Of a stretch of 64,000 nucleotides of DNA, positions 43,395 to 52,374 are shown in pieces (the stretch's first letter is position 1; each line of letters opens with the position of its first letter). Below the pieces are notes generated by a model. The model ran no database searches and had not been told where the DNA came from. It was given only the letters and a program-made list of their open reading frames with translations. This DNA comes from Nitrospira sp. MA-1 (GTDB lineage: Bacteria; Nitrospirota; Nitrospiria; Nitrospirales; UBA8639). Location: contig JAQJDB010000005.1 of the NCBI GenBank assembly GCA_032139905.1, positions 107,001-171,000 on the forward strand. Reading direction: 5' to 3'. Both the position numbers and the translations under genes were made by a program.

Positions 43395-43430
43395 GGGGAG
43401 CCTAAAGAAAGTAATTTCTTTGGGTTCCCC
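43395..43430 (+). promoter_or_regulatory. 16-bp hairpin with GUAA loop between nxrA and nxrB
   Basis: Bases 43395-43410 pair fully with 43415-43430 (two G-U pairs), closed by a GUAA tetraloop of the GNRA type. The stem starts 12 bp after the nxrA stop, and nxrB begins 45 bp later. No T-run follows, so it is not a terminator. It may stabilise or mark the 3' end of processed nxrA mRNA. Confidence 0.7.
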
Positions 43431-43474
43431 ACTCGTTCACTTGATATTTCAAACAACAGAAACGGAGGACGACA

Positions 43475-44764
43475 ATGCCTGAAGTGTATAACTGGCAGTT
43501 AGGACGAAAGATGCTGTATCCGTATGAGGAGCGGCATCCGAAATGGCAGTTTGCGTTTGTCTTTAACATCAACCGGTGTTTGGCATGTCAAACCTGCTCG
43601 ATGGCGGACAAGTCGACGTGGCTGTTCAGCAAAGGGCAGGAATACATGTGGTGGAACAACGTGGAAACGAAGCCGTATGGGGGCTATCCACAATTTTACG
43701 ACGTCAAGATTACGCAGCTCATCGAGCAAGTCAATCCGGGCGGCCAGGTGTGGAACGTGCGGGTGGGCCGCAAGCACCATGCACCGTACGGAGTGTTTGA
43801 AGGGATGACGATCTTTGATGCGGGGGCCAAGATCGGGCAGGCGGCCATTGGCTACATCCCGACCGACCAGGAATGGCGGTTTGTGAATATTTATGAAGAC
43901 ACGGCGACCTCGATGCGGGCGATCGTGGAAGGAGTGGATAAGACGGGGTTCACGAAAGAAGAGCCGTGGAAAATGCAAGGCAGCAGCTTGCCGGAGCATG
44001 AAACGTATTTCTTCTATCTGCAACGCATCTGTAACCACTGTACGTATCCAGGCTGTCTGGCGGCGTGTCCGCGGAAGGCCATCTACAAGCGGCCGGAAGA
44101 CGGGATTGTGTTGATCGACCAGAACCGGTGCCGGGGGTACAAGAAGTGTGTGGAACAATGCCCGTTTAAGAAGCCGATGTACCGGGGCACGACGCGGGTA
44201 AGTGAGAAGTGTATTGCGTGCTATCCGCGGGTCGAGGGCAAAGACCCCCTCACGGGGGGCGAGCCGATGGAAACCCGATGTATGGCGGCGTGCGTGGGTA
44301 AGATCCGGTTGCAAGGGCTGGTGAAGGTGGGCGATGACGGGTTATGGGCGGAAGATCGCTGGAATCCGTTGTACTATGCCATTCGGGTGGAACAAGTGGC
44401 GTTGCCGTTGTATCCGCAATGGGGCACGGAGCCCAATGGCTTCTACATTCCCCCACGCCAAGCCCCACGGGGCTACATCCGGCAGATGTTCGGGCCGGGA
44501 GTGGATAATGCGATAGAGAAGTATCTGGTGCCGAGCCGGGAATTGTTGGCGGTGCTGCAGTTGTGGCGGGCGAGCCAACAGATCATCTTCCGGTATGACG
44601 TGATTCCGGGACCGAAAGTGTTCGAAACCCAAATCCATGGGCGGAAGTTTGAGATGTACAACGACACGGTGTTGGGGTTCAACAAATCGGGCAAGGAAGC
44701 GGTGCGGCAGCAAGTGGAAGAGCCGATTTACATCCGCCCGGCGGAGCGGGTGAACTGGCTGTAA
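43475..44764 (+). CDS. nxrB: Nitrite oxidoreductase iron-sulfur subunit (NxrB)
   Basis: This 429-residue electron-transfer subunit takes electrons from NxrA. Cysteine groups are Cys35/38/41 (CLACQTC), Cys186/189/194/198 (CNHCTYPGCLAAC), Cys219/225/229, Cys246/249 and Cys269/273. Tyr222 stands where a Cys would complete one cluster, fitting a [3Fe-4S] centre, and Asp45 replaces the fourth Cys of the first group. No signal peptide is present, so it is presumably carried out with NxrA through the Tat system. GGAGG lies 7 bases before the ATG. nxrB is widely used as a marker gene for Nitrospira. Confidence 0.97.
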   Translation: MPEVYNWQLGRKMLYPYEERHPKWQFAFVFNINRCLACQTCSMADKSTWLFSKGQEYMWWNNVETKPYGGYPQFYDVKITQLIEQVNPGGQVWNVRVGRKHHAPYGVFEGMTIFDAGAKIGQAAIGYIPTDQEWRFVNIYEDTATSMRAIVEGVDKTGFTKEEPWKMQGSSLPEHETYFFYLQRICNHCTYPGCLAACPRKAIYKRPEDGIVLIDQNRCRGYKKCVEQCPFKKPMYRGTTRVSEKCIACYPRVEGKDPLTGGEPMETRCMAACVGKIRLQGLVKVGDDGLWAEDRWNPLYYAIRVEQVALPLYPQWGTEPNGFYIPPRQAPRGYIRQMFGPGVDNAIEKYLVPSRELLAVLQLWRASQQIIFRYDVIPGPKVFETQIHGRKFEMYNDTVLGFNKSGKEAVRQQVEEPIYIRPAERVNWL

Positions 44765-44790
44765 GCGGAAGCCCAGAGGGGAGACCGAAG

Positions 44791-44827
44791 AGCAGGGGGC
44801 GACAGATGTCGCCCCCTGCTTTTTTTA
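44791..44827 (+). terminator. Strong intrinsic terminator after nxrB
   Basis: AGCAGGGGGCGACA (44791-44804) pairs with TGTCGCCCCCTGCT (44807-44820), followed by a run of seven T. It lies 26 bp after the nxrB stop and should end the nxrAB transcript efficiently. Confidence 0.93.
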
Positions 44828-45230
44828 TGGGGGAAACTGATCCCTTTAATTTTTGGAAGACTATGTAAGTTGCGGACTAACAGAAATGGTTTGAATTTTA
44901 CATAGTTTCAGTCGAGATACCTGGTTTGGATTAAAGTGGGTTAAATTTTAGGTATGCATGAGGAATAAATTGAATATTATAATGTCAAGGATAAGGTTCG
45001 TACTTTAAAAACTACCAGGTTCGAAATTTTTTTCTTCCAAAGAGAATTACATTAAAAAAGGGAAATGCCAGTATATTCTGAAAGAATTAATTGATTCTGA
45101 ATTCCCCATCAACCTTCTTCCTATTATTTATAATAAACTTGTATTAATAGTGCCGGGTTCAATGCTCGATTCCAATTGAAGGGTTTTATTTTTTAGCCGT
45201 AGGTTGAAAAGATGTAATGCTTCCGCGAAA
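44828..45230. other. AT-rich intergenic stretch with no supported gene
   Basis: Between the nxrB terminator and the IS3 remnant I see no open frame of convincing length, no tRNA and no repeat shared with the rest of the window. It is AT-rich and may be the insertion flank of the remnant. Confidence 0.5.
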
Positions 45231-45916
45231 TCACGCCAACTGTAAGTCTTGTTGGTGCCGATATTCCTGAGGACTCAGGTACTGCAAAGCTTGATGAGGT
45301 CGCACCGGTTCCATCGCTATCCAGCAGTTGATCTTATGACGCGCTTCCTTAAATCTGCCAAAACGATGTTGCCAGCCGCCCTCTTCTTTGAGACTTTGAA
45401 AAAGCCGTTCAATGAGCCCATTCTGTTGCGGGGTGTATGGAGTAATAAACTCTTGAGCCAAGCCGGAGGCTCGACAGGCCTGTCGAAACCGCCAGATCTG
45501 AAAGATTAACCCTTTGGTCAGCCGATGCATCGCCGATCGGCTGACCTGGAGAAGACAACAGGCGGTTCGTTGCGAGATGTCCGGAATCGCGGCTCCCACG
45601 CGTCTGCCATCTCCCGCCCTAAAGGGTACGGTTGCAAGGTCTTCCGTCACACGTCATTCTCGAACACGAACTCCCCAATCTTATATTTCAGTGTTTTGAT
45701 CTGCTCTTCTTTCAGCACCTCCTCGTCCTTGGGCCGACGCCGCAAGCCATTTTCTGCCGCACGAATAAACTGGTTTTGCCAGCCTTTTACGTCCCTGACC
45801 GTCAGGCCATGTGGCCGGGCGGCTTCCGCCACCGATTCTTCCCATTTCAGTACGAGTAAGACGAGAGCGGTTCGTCAATTTGCTGTTCAGCGTTCAATTG
45901 GTTCCTAGTGGCCCAT
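45231..45916 (-). pseudogene. Broken IS3-family transposase (OrfA and OrfB fragments)
   Basis: An ATG at 45916 with AAAGGAGG upstream is followed by a stop after three codons, and frameshifts occur before the OrfA segment AEAARPHGLTVRDVKGWQNQF (45647-45832). OrfB survives as an N-terminal piece (ISQRTACCLLQVSRSAMHR) joined directly to the C-terminal part GLIFQIWRFRQACR...ITPYTPQQNGLIERLFQS. The middle of the integrase domain, with the first catalytic acids, is deleted. The element cannot transpose by itself. It sits 470 bp after nxrB. Confidence 0.85.
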
Positions 45917-46346
45917 GGCTTTCCTCCTTTAAGATCTGGGTGATGTCTTAAAGGTGGTCTCACTTTCAACGAGAGCAGTATAGAGATAAAGACTTTTGAT
46001 CAGGATTTTCATGTAATTGTAGAATATTTTCCCATTTTTTATTCTGTTTTAATTGAAATTTTAAGGAAGTATAGAGGTCAGTCAGAGGAATGACATGAAT
46101 ATTTTTAATTTTTGGCTGTTTGGCGCCCATTTCCTAGAAATAGACTCGGACAGGATTTGGTGGTTAGAGTGGGTCAGGACGAATGTGCAAACATTTTTGA
46201 CGTACAGGGAAATTTTGCAAATATTGTGGTAAGAAAGTTGGCAAAAAGGTTTTGATATACTGGGGACCCCTGATACAATTATATATTAACCACATGAAAA
46301 TGTTGATTTCTTTGCCGTTCACTTCAGTGAAGGGTTCTTAAAAAAC
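45917..46346. other. Intergenic stretch with no supported gene
   Basis: I find no coding frame, tRNA or clear terminator. The left edge (45917-45975) probably belongs to the IS3 remnant. Confidence 0.45.
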
Positions 46347-46682
46347 GTGACGAAACTTTCAAAAACCATAGAAGATCTCCCCTTTTCTGCCCAAGCTGTT
46401 TCTTTTGGTGAAATCATTAAAAATGGGGAAATTCCGAAACAATATTTGGACAGTGAGTATATTATGCATCAATTTGTGGAACGTCTGGTTCACTATGTCC
46501 TAAGTGTTCCGCAAGGCAAATTTTCAATGCCGGAATTGGGGAAACTTTTAGAGAAAATGGAGCCGACCCACCAGGTTTTCTTCTTTAAACGTCTCAAAGA
46601 AAATAGTCCCAACAGCCTGAAACAATTTGCTCCCTTATATTATGGGTTTATGGCCGAATTTCATCCTTTATTATTTACTTGA
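46347..46682 (+). CDS. Hypothetical protein
   Basis: This 111-residue protein (start GTG at 46347) is soluble and mostly helical, with EYIMHQFVERLVHYVLSVPQG and FFFKRLKENSPNSLKQFAPLYYG as the most structured parts. There are no cysteines and no signal peptide. No family is recognised. The small genes at 46808 and 47203 follow on the same strand with gaps of 125 and 26 bp. Codon use is more AT-rich than in nxrAB. Confidence 0.6.
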   Translation: MTKLSKTIEDLPFSAQAVSFGEIIKNGEIPKQYLDSEYIMHQFVERLVHYVLSVPQGKFSMPELGKLLEKMEPTHQVFFFKRLKENSPNSLKQFAPLYYGFMAEFHPLLFT

Positions 46683-46807
46683 GAGATACCGGGAACAATA
46701 AAAAGTATCCTCATTGCACAATTAAAATGAAAAAATCCTAGAAGGATTATGAATAGCAGTATATAATCGAAGAGAAAGTACAACAATTTTTTTGTGAGGA
46801 ACGGATA

Positions 46808-47176
46808 ATGAATTCAATTTTACATCGTGCCGTGGCGAGTTTTTACAATCTCATTTATGAAGGGCAAGCATTTGCCTCAACCATGGCCCGAATCGATGCA
46901 GCTGAACAAGAAAGGTATTTTGGTCGGGTAGAAGGGCTCAATTGGGTCCTGGACCGATGTCAAGAATTAGAGGATGTGGATATGAATCTGACTACGGCCT
47001 CTCTTCAGAAGCTTTTAGGGGACGTCAAGTCAGATCTGGAACACGAACTCTCCATACAACGCAGGGAAAAGGGGCGCCGTGCTGATGGGAGAGAAGAAGC
47101 ACTAATTTTTGTAACTGATTACCTGATCAGCTTGATCACTGCCACGGAAATCGAATCAACGAAAAGCCCTGTGTAA
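46808..47176 (+). CDS. Hypothetical helical protein
   Basis: This 122-residue protein is predicted helical and coiled-coil-like. It contains FYNLIYEGQAFASTMARIDAAEQ and a basic middle (SIQRREKGRRADGREEA). A GAGGAACGG ribosome site precedes the ATG. No domain is recognised and no function is assigned. It is 26 bp upstream of a small membrane-protein gene and may share its transcript. Confidence 0.62.
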   Translation: MNSILHRAVASFYNLIYEGQAFASTMARIDAAEQERYFGRVEGLNWVLDRCQELEDVDMNLTTASLQKLLGDVKSDLEHELSIQRREKGRRADGREEALIFVTDYLISLITATEIESTKSPV

Positions 47177-47202
47177 TTGCCTACCTACCAGTTGGGCCAT
47201 TA

Positions 47203-47472
47203 GTGGGATGGTCCAAACTGCTCTTTGTACTCGGAACTAGCATGGGGTTGTCCCGAAAAACAATGGTCCGTGAATGGATTATCTTAGCCCTATGTTTAGG
47301 GTTAGGAGCTCATGTGGCCTTGGGCTTTCTCTTGCATGGAGGACAGAATTGGCCGATTGAATCGTATGGATACTATGGGATTTTTTTTGGTGTGTTTATC
47401 TATGTTGTAGTCCAGATTGGTCGATCGCTATGGTGGGTTAGAAAAGGCGGTCGGAGCACTCAAGGTTCATAA
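47203..47472 (+). CDS. Small two-helix membrane protein
   Basis: The frame from GTG at 47203 encodes 89 residues; ATG codons at 47242 and 47263 are alternative starts, none with a strong ribosome site. Two transmembrane helices are evident (WIILALCLGLGAHVALGFLL and YGIFFGVFIYVVVQIG), separated by a short HGGQNWPIESYG loop. A basic tail (WWVRKGGRS) suggests the C-terminus is cytoplasmic. No family is recognised. Confidence 0.55.
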   Translation: MGWSKLLFVLGTSMGLSRKTMVREWIILALCLGLGAHVALGFLLHGGQNWPIESYGYYGIFFGVFIYVVVQIGRSLWWVRKGGRSTQGS

Positions 47473-47530
47473 AAAGTCCATTCCACAAAAACAGTTACGG
47501 CTTTTTTTCAGAATTTGTGGGGCCTTGGCC

Positions 47531-47860
47531 TTAGATGGATGAAAGATCAGATTTCTCTAAGATGATGCCTTCTTCAATAAGCATAATGGGAATTTGATCG
47601 CGGATAGGGTAGGCTACTGTTCTATCTGTTCGAAGGAGTCCTCCATCGATTTGTTCAGTGACGGGTCGCCCTCCCTTATTCTTTAATTCTCCTTTTGAAA
47701 TCCGTTTATTCAGTCGTTCCACAATCGTTTGGTCCAATAGACACACCTCCTGCTTGGTCTCTGGACAACAGAGAATGGCCAATAGGTCGGCAGGAATCTC
47801 GCCTTTTCCTGTGGATGTGTTTTCAGGTCGCACTCTATGGCTCCTTTCAATACGTACCAA
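47531..47860 (-). CDS. Trm112/UPF0434-like protein
   Basis: This 109-residue protein resembles the Trm112 family: ADLLAILCCPETKQEV at about residues 24-39 and TVAYPIRDQIPIMLIEEGI at 82-100, which correspond to the LACPxC and YPIxxGIPxLL elements. The second zinc-binding Cys pair is missing, as in many bacterial members. Trm112-like proteins act as methyltransferase activators; the role here is unknown. The N-terminal 20 residues are variable, and the start could be further downstream. Confidence 0.75.
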   Translation of the reverse strand: MVRIERSHRVRPENTSTGKGEIPADLLAILCCPETKQEVCLLDQTIVERLNKRISKGELKNKGGRPVTEQIDGGLLRTDRTVAYPIRDQIPIMLIEEGIILEKSDLSSI

Positions 47861-48032
47861 TAAATTGACTCACTTTTTTCATTAGAACAGTAGCACCCAC
47901 CTTCGTTTGTAGCAAGAAATCCTCAGGAAATTCGGAATTGTGAGCAATCCGCAGTCGCGCCGCTGGTGCTGCGGAGTGGGTAGGTTTTTGCTAGACTGCT
48001 CTCAATTTCAATGACCGCCCTATTTTCATTGT

Positions 48033-48671
48033 ATGAATGGACTTTCTGACCATACCTTCAAGCGGTATTTCCTTACCGGCTTATTTCTAATTATTCCGGC
48101 ATGGGGAACGTTATTAATCCTCTATACGCTACTCGAAGCCTTAGAACATATGACGGTAGACATTGTGTGGGCCTTATATGGAGTGAGGATTCCCGGGTCA
48201 GGTATTACCTTTTTTTGTCTTCTGGTCCTCTGGGTGGGCATGGGAACGACCCATTTACTTGGCCAGCGGATTCATCGAAAACTGGAAAATTCTTTAGAGC
48301 GGATTCCATTCGTGCGTAGTATTTACTATACCCTAAAAAGTATGGCGGATGTCATCAAGTTCCGTGATCGGTTTGGTCAAAGCAAAGTCGTCGCATTTCC
48401 GTTTCCTCGTGACGGGCTTTGGGCATTAGGTTTTGACATGGGATTACCCCCACATAAGCTGCAAGTTGCTCCCGAAGGACCTCTCATGATGGTCTTTGTT
48501 CCAACAGCAATCCATCCCTTTACCGGCTATCTGGCCTTTGTCCCAGAAGGAAGCGTAAATCGAATTCAGTTGCGCCCGGAAGAGGCAATGAAAATGGAGT
48601 TTTCTGCGGGACTCTATCGCCCCCAACCAGGATGGTTGTCAGCAGCAAACTTTGCGAAGAAGGACACTTAA
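48033..48671 (+). CDS. DUF502-family membrane protein
   Basis: This 212-residue protein has two N-terminal helices (YFLTGLFLIIPAWGTLLILY and GITFFCLLVLWVGMGTTHLL) and the DUF502 core IPFVRSIYYTLKSMADVI with the later GYLAFVPEG segment. The family is widespread in bacteria, located in the inner membrane, with unknown function. It begins a run of same-strand genes reaching 54026, most with short gaps or overlaps. The next gene begins 13 bp after its stop. Confidence 0.9.
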   Translation: MNGLSDHTFKRYFLTGLFLIIPAWGTLLILYTLLEALEHMTVDIVWALYGVRIPGSGITFFCLLVLWVGMGTTHLLGQRIHRKLENSLERIPFVRSIYYTLKSMADVIKFRDRFGQSKVVAFPFPRDGLWALGFDMGLPPHKLQVAPEGPLMMVFVPTAIHPFTGYLAFVPEGSVNRIQLRPEEAMKMEFSAGLYRPQPGWLSAANFAKKDT

Positions 48672-48684
48672 CCTGTCAACAGAT

Positions 48685-49203
48685 GTGAATAAACCATCCC
48701 CAGTCTTTATCAGGCGAGCAACGATGTCTGACCTGAATACTATTGTAAATTTCAATATGGCTTTAGCCAAAGAAACTGAAAATCGAACGTTGGATGTACA
48801 GGTTCTTGAGTCTGGTGTAAAGGCACTTCTTAAAGATGCTGGTAAGGGATGGTATGCGGTTGCAGAAAAGTCTTTTCAAAGTGGCCGACTCATTGTAGTT
48901 GGACAGATATTGATTACCTTTGAGTGGAGCGATTGGCGAAACGGGAATTTTTTGTGGCTTCAAAGTGTGTATGTGCATCCAGACCAGCGCCAACAGCATA
49001 TTTTTCGGCAACTTTATGAATACGTGGAAGGCCAAGCCCATTTGAACCGTGAGCCCATTTGCGGATATCGTCTTTATGTGGAAGAGAAAAATATTCAAGC
49101 CCACCAAACCTATGCCAAACTTGGATTTCAAGAAACTGCCTACCATATGTATGAGAAAGAATTTTCCTGGACGTCTCCGTCATTTCCTCAATCAATCGTG
49201 TAA
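48685..49203 (+). CDS. GNAT-family N-acetyltransferase
   Basis: From the GTG at 48685 the protein has 172 residues. A TTG at 48652 would overlap the previous gene, and the ATG at 48724 would remove the first strand PVFIRRAT. The GNAT fold is visible in LWLQSVYVHPDQRQQHIFRQLYEYVE, where the acetyl-CoA-binding R/Q-x-x-G/H-x-x-R/F motif lies, and in LYVEEKNIQAHQTYAKLGFQET. The usual Q-x-x-G-x-G/A is modified to QRQQHIF, but the YxxLGF end is normal. The substrate is unknown. Confidence 0.83.
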   Translation: MNKPSPVFIRRATMSDLNTIVNFNMALAKETENRTLDVQVLESGVKALLKDAGKGWYAVAEKSFQSGRLIVVGQILITFEWSDWRNGNFLWLQSVYVHPDQRQQHIFRQLYEYVEGQAHLNREPICGYRLYVEEKNIQAHQTYAKLGFQETAYHMYEKEFSWTSPSFPQSIV

Positions 49204-49257
49204 ATGCATTTTCATTGTTATGGGCAACTGGGCTTGAGAACAGGTAGGACTGGCAAT

Positions 49258-50544
49258 ATGCGTTTGTTCAGATGGCGTCAGGGCGTAAAGACCTGCCTTT
49301 TTTGCATAGTAGGGCTGAGCTGGGCATGGTTCCCCCCTGCGGTATTGGCCAACCCTTCGGCCGCCCTGATGGAGTTAGAACCCCGTCCACATGTGAGAGA
49401 TCTTGGGATTACCATCGGCCGGTATTCTCCTGGCGAAATGAATGCCATCACGGATGTCCAAGGGGTCAAGGTGGGGCATGTCACCATCTATGAAGGCAAT
49501 GGAGCCTTGCAGGTAGGTCAAGGCCCTGTTCGGACTGGTGTGACTGTTATTATCCCGCGTGAAGATGTCTGGCATCACAAAGTTCCAGCTGGAGCGTTTG
49601 TGTTAAATGGGACAGGGGAAATGACGGGGTTAGCATGGGTGACGGAATCAGGGTTTTTGGAATATCCCATTGCATTAACGAATACGTTGAATGTCCCTCG
49701 TGTGGCAGATGGTGTCATGAGCTGGATGATGCAACGTTATCCCGGTATTGGGATATCCGATGATACCCTCACTCCTGTTGTGGCTGAATGCGACGATAGT
49801 CGACTGAATGATAGCCAGGGAAGGCATGTGTCTTCGGAAGATGTGGTACGCGCCCTGGAGACTGCCTCGATAGGTCCTGTTCCAGAGGGGTCGGTCGGGG
49901 CAGGGACGGGAATGGTGTCCTATCAATTTAAAGGAGGGATTGGTACCGCCTCCCGAATACTTCCTTCCGAAGAAGGAGGATATCGTGTCGGGGTGTTGGT
50001 GAATGCCAACCATGGTCGTCGGCATGAATTCATGATCTCGGGAGTACCTGTGGGCCAAGTCTATGATACGGACCTGGCAACCGTTTCCCAACAAAACTCG
50101 CAAGAATCGACCATGGCGACTCCTGGCGAAATCCCAGCAGATTTCCCGCAAAAACGACAGGACAGCGGATCCATCATAATTATCATTGCGACGGATGCTC
50201 CCCTCGATGCACGTCAACTGTCCAGGCTCTCGCGCCGGGCTACCATAGGATTGGCACGAACCGGGTCAATCTCCCATCATGGCAGTGGAGATTTTGTTTT
50301 GGCGTTTTCCACCGGTAATGTCATTCCTCATTATCCGGAAGAACGGACATTTTTTATGGCCCATCTTGCTGATACGCATATAAACCCCTTGTTTCAAGCC
50401 ACCGTGGAGGCCACGGAGGAAGCCATTCTCAATGCCTTATTGCAAGCCACAACGGTTACCGGGAGAGATGGACGACGTTTTGAGGCGATCTCGATTGACC
50501 GACTCCGTTCGATTTTAAATGTTTATCGCCCCCCAACTCGGTAA
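49258..50544 (+). CDS. P1-family (DmpA-type) aminopeptidase
   Basis: From the ATG at 49258 the protein has 428 residues, with a signal peptide (VKTCLFCIVGLSWAWFPPAVLA). A start at 49204 directly after the previous stop would add 18 residues. The DmpA/S58 pattern is clear: ITDVQGVKVGH, GAFVLNGTGEMTG, VGAGTGMVSY, KGGIGTASR and the cleavage site DSGSIIIIIATDAP. Ser305 after the Gly should become the N-terminal nucleophile after self-cleavage. Such enzymes release N-terminal D- or L-amino acids or amides. The signal suggests a periplasmic enzyme. Confidence 0.92.
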   Translation: MRLFRWRQGVKTCLFCIVGLSWAWFPPAVLANPSAALMELEPRPHVRDLGITIGRYSPGEMNAITDVQGVKVGHVTIYEGNGALQVGQGPVRTGVTVIIPREDVWHHKVPAGAFVLNGTGEMTGLAWVTESGFLEYPIALTNTLNVPRVADGVMSWMMQRYPGIGISDDTLTPVVAECDDSRLNDSQGRHVSSEDVVRALETASIGPVPEGSVGAGTGMVSYQFKGGIGTASRILPSEEGGYRVGVLVNANHGRRHEFMISGVPVGQVYDTDLATVSQQNSQESTMATPGEIPADFPQKRQDSGSIIIIIATDAPLDARQLSRLSRRATIGLARTGSISHHGSGDFVLAFSTGNVIPHYPEERTFFMAHLADTHINPLFQATVEATEEAILNALLQATTVTGRDGRRFEAISIDRLRSILNVYRPPTR

Positions 50545-50674
50545 GCGACCAACCTCTAGGGTGGATTTTCTATGGTCTTATGGGAACTGCCTGAAATGAG
50601 GGCGAAATTCACCAACCTTTCTGCATGGACATCGTTTGGCGGGGATTGCTAGACTCAAATCCGATTTAATTACG

Positions 50675-51916
50675 ATGCAGTGTCATGTTGCCCTTTCCCA
50701 AGAATCTCATCCTGAATTGGCCGCTCATGCGGTGGCAGCATCAGTGCATGAGGCGTTAGGCGAAGCAGGGTGTCATCTCGCATTTGTCTTTTTTTCCCCC
50801 CACTTTTCCTCAGAAATCCAGCGCATGGTCGATATCATCCACGAGACCCTTCGTCCTCAGACATTGGTTGGGTGCATGGGGCAAGGGATAATTGGGGCCG
50901 ATCAAGAAATAGAAGAACATCCAGGTCTGGTGCTCTGGGGTCTTAGAAGCACCGACATGCGAGTGGTCCCATTCATGTTAACGCCGAAGATAGAGGGTGA
51001 GGTAGCTTCACTAGAGGGCTGGCCGGTTGGATTAGAATCCACGACTCATCCTTACACGTTTTTCCTCTTTGCTGATCCGTTTTCTACCCCCATTGATGAA
51101 TTATTGTCCCTGTTGGAGGAACAGGCCCCTGGCTCGTCCGCGATTGGAGGTATTGCCAGTGGGGGCATGGATGTCGGGGAAAGCCGCCTGGTCTTTAATC
51201 GGAATATTATTGGATCGGGGGTGGTCGGAGTGGCTGTTCAGGGTGGAGTGGAAATCCGGACAGTGGTGTCCCAAGGGTGTCAACCTATTGGAGAACGTTA
51301 CGTTGTGACCAAGGTCGATCAGAATGTCATTCAGGAGTTGGGAGGAATCCCCCCATTGGAACGGTTGGAATCCACTCTAAAATCGTTGGATGAACACGAA
51401 CAACAACAAGCGGCGCACGGGCTGCAAGTGGGCATTGCCATGGATGAACATAGACCCGAATTCGGCCAGGGGGACTTTTTGATTCGCGGCCTGTTAGGAG
51501 CCGATCGGCAATCCGGGAGTCTGGCCATCGCGGATTTTGTCCAGGAGGGCCAGACGATTCAGTTCCATGTTCGGGATGCTCATGCAGCGAGTGAAGACTT
51601 CCATTTACTCCTATCCAAGGAACGGGTGACTCATCCGGACAGTCCGCCTAAGGGCGCGTTGTTATTTAGTTGTAATGGGCGTGGTCGGCGATTTTTCGAA
51701 ACTCCCCACCATGACGTGGCCACTCTGCAACACCAGATGGGGGCCATTCCCATAGCGGGGTTTTTTGCAGGTGGAGAAATTGGCCCCGTGAGCGGGAAGA
51801 ATTTTTTGCATGGCTATACGGCCAGTCTGGCGCTGTTTTATGAAGAAGTGTCTCGCCCCTCAAAAATGGACATGACATCGGATACGTTCAACACTAGCAA
51901 AGAGAGAGGTTCATGA
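50675..51916 (+). CDS. FIST-domain sensor protein
   Basis: From the ATG at 50675 the protein has 413 residues. The N-terminal FIST domain shows [31 protein letters not shown] and [13 protein letters not shown]. The C-terminal FIST part shows ISQGCQPIG-like [27 protein letters not shown] and [26 protein letters not shown] proteins bind small ligands, often amino acids, and usually occur with signalling modules. None is adjacent here, but orphan receivers lie at 56-57 kb. The stop overlaps the FKBP start by 4 bp. Confidence 0.88.
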   Translation: MQCHVALSQESHPELAAHAVAASVHEALGEAGCHLAFVFFSPHFSSEIQRMVDIIHETLRPQTLVGCMGQGIIGADQEIEEHPGLVLWGLRSTDMRVVPFMLTPKIEGEVASLEGWPVGLESTTHPYTFFLFADPFSTPIDELLSLLEEQAPGSSAIGGIASGGMDVGESRLVFNRNIIGSGVVGVAVQGGVEIRTVVSQGCQPIGERYVVTKVDQNVIQELGGIPPLERLESTLKSLDEHEQQQAAHGLQVGIAMDEHRPEFGQGDFLIRGLLGADRQSGSLAIADFVQEGQTIQFHVRDAHAASEDFHLLLSKERVTHPDSPPKGALLFSCNGRGRRFFETPHHDVATLQHQMGAIPIAGFFAGGEIGPVSGKNFLHGYTASLALFYEEVSRPSKMDMTSDTFNTSKERGS

Positions 51917-52374
51917 AAAACGGTATGACGTTACAATCAGGTCTTCGATTACCCGTATTCATTATAGGGTCTTGGATCATTCTCCTCATCATATTTGTTT
52001 TGAATCCCCTGTCCGGAAAAGCCGCGGAAGAAACGATGGTGACCACGACGTCTGGATTACAGTACGTCGATCTCGCTCCTGGCTCCGGGCGCGAAGCCCA
52101 TGCGGGAGAAACCGCAATAGTCCATTACACGGGGACGCTTACCGACGGAACAAAATTCGATAGTTCGAAAGATCGGAACGAACCATTTTCATTTCGTTTA
52201 GGAGCCGGCCGCGTGATTAAGGGTTGGGACGAAGGGGTCGAAGGTATGAAAATCGGTGGTATCCGCAAATTAGTTATTCCGCCTCAGTTGGGATACGGTT
52301 CCAGAGGAGCCGGATCAGCTGTTCCCCCCAATGCAACCCTCATTTTTGAAGTCGAACTGCTCGACCTGCGTTGA
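51913..52374 (+). CDS. FKBP-type peptidyl-prolyl isomerase, exported
   Basis: This 153-residue protein begins with a hydrophobic segment (residues of about 12-35) that serves as a signal or anchor, so it acts outside the cytoplasm. The FKBP domain is complete: [52 protein letters not shown] and [15 protein letters not shown]. Residues for proline binding (Tyr, Phe, Asp, Trp) are present. It helps fold exported proteins. It overlaps the previous gene by 4 bp and gcvT starts at its stop (TGATG). Confidence 0.93.
   Translation: MKNGMTLQSGLRLPVFIIGSWIILLIIFVLNPLSGKAAEETMVTTTSGLQYVDLAPGSGREAHAGETAIVHYTGTLTDGTKFDSSKDRNEPFSFRLGAGRVIKGWDEGVEGMKIGGIRKLVIPPQLGYGSRGAGSAVPPNATLIFEVELLDLR

Noticed and set aside
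43499-44314. 271-codon minus-strand frame opposite nxrB
   Set aside because: It is a shadow of the biased nxrB codons; the proline, histidine and arginine rich translation has no family.
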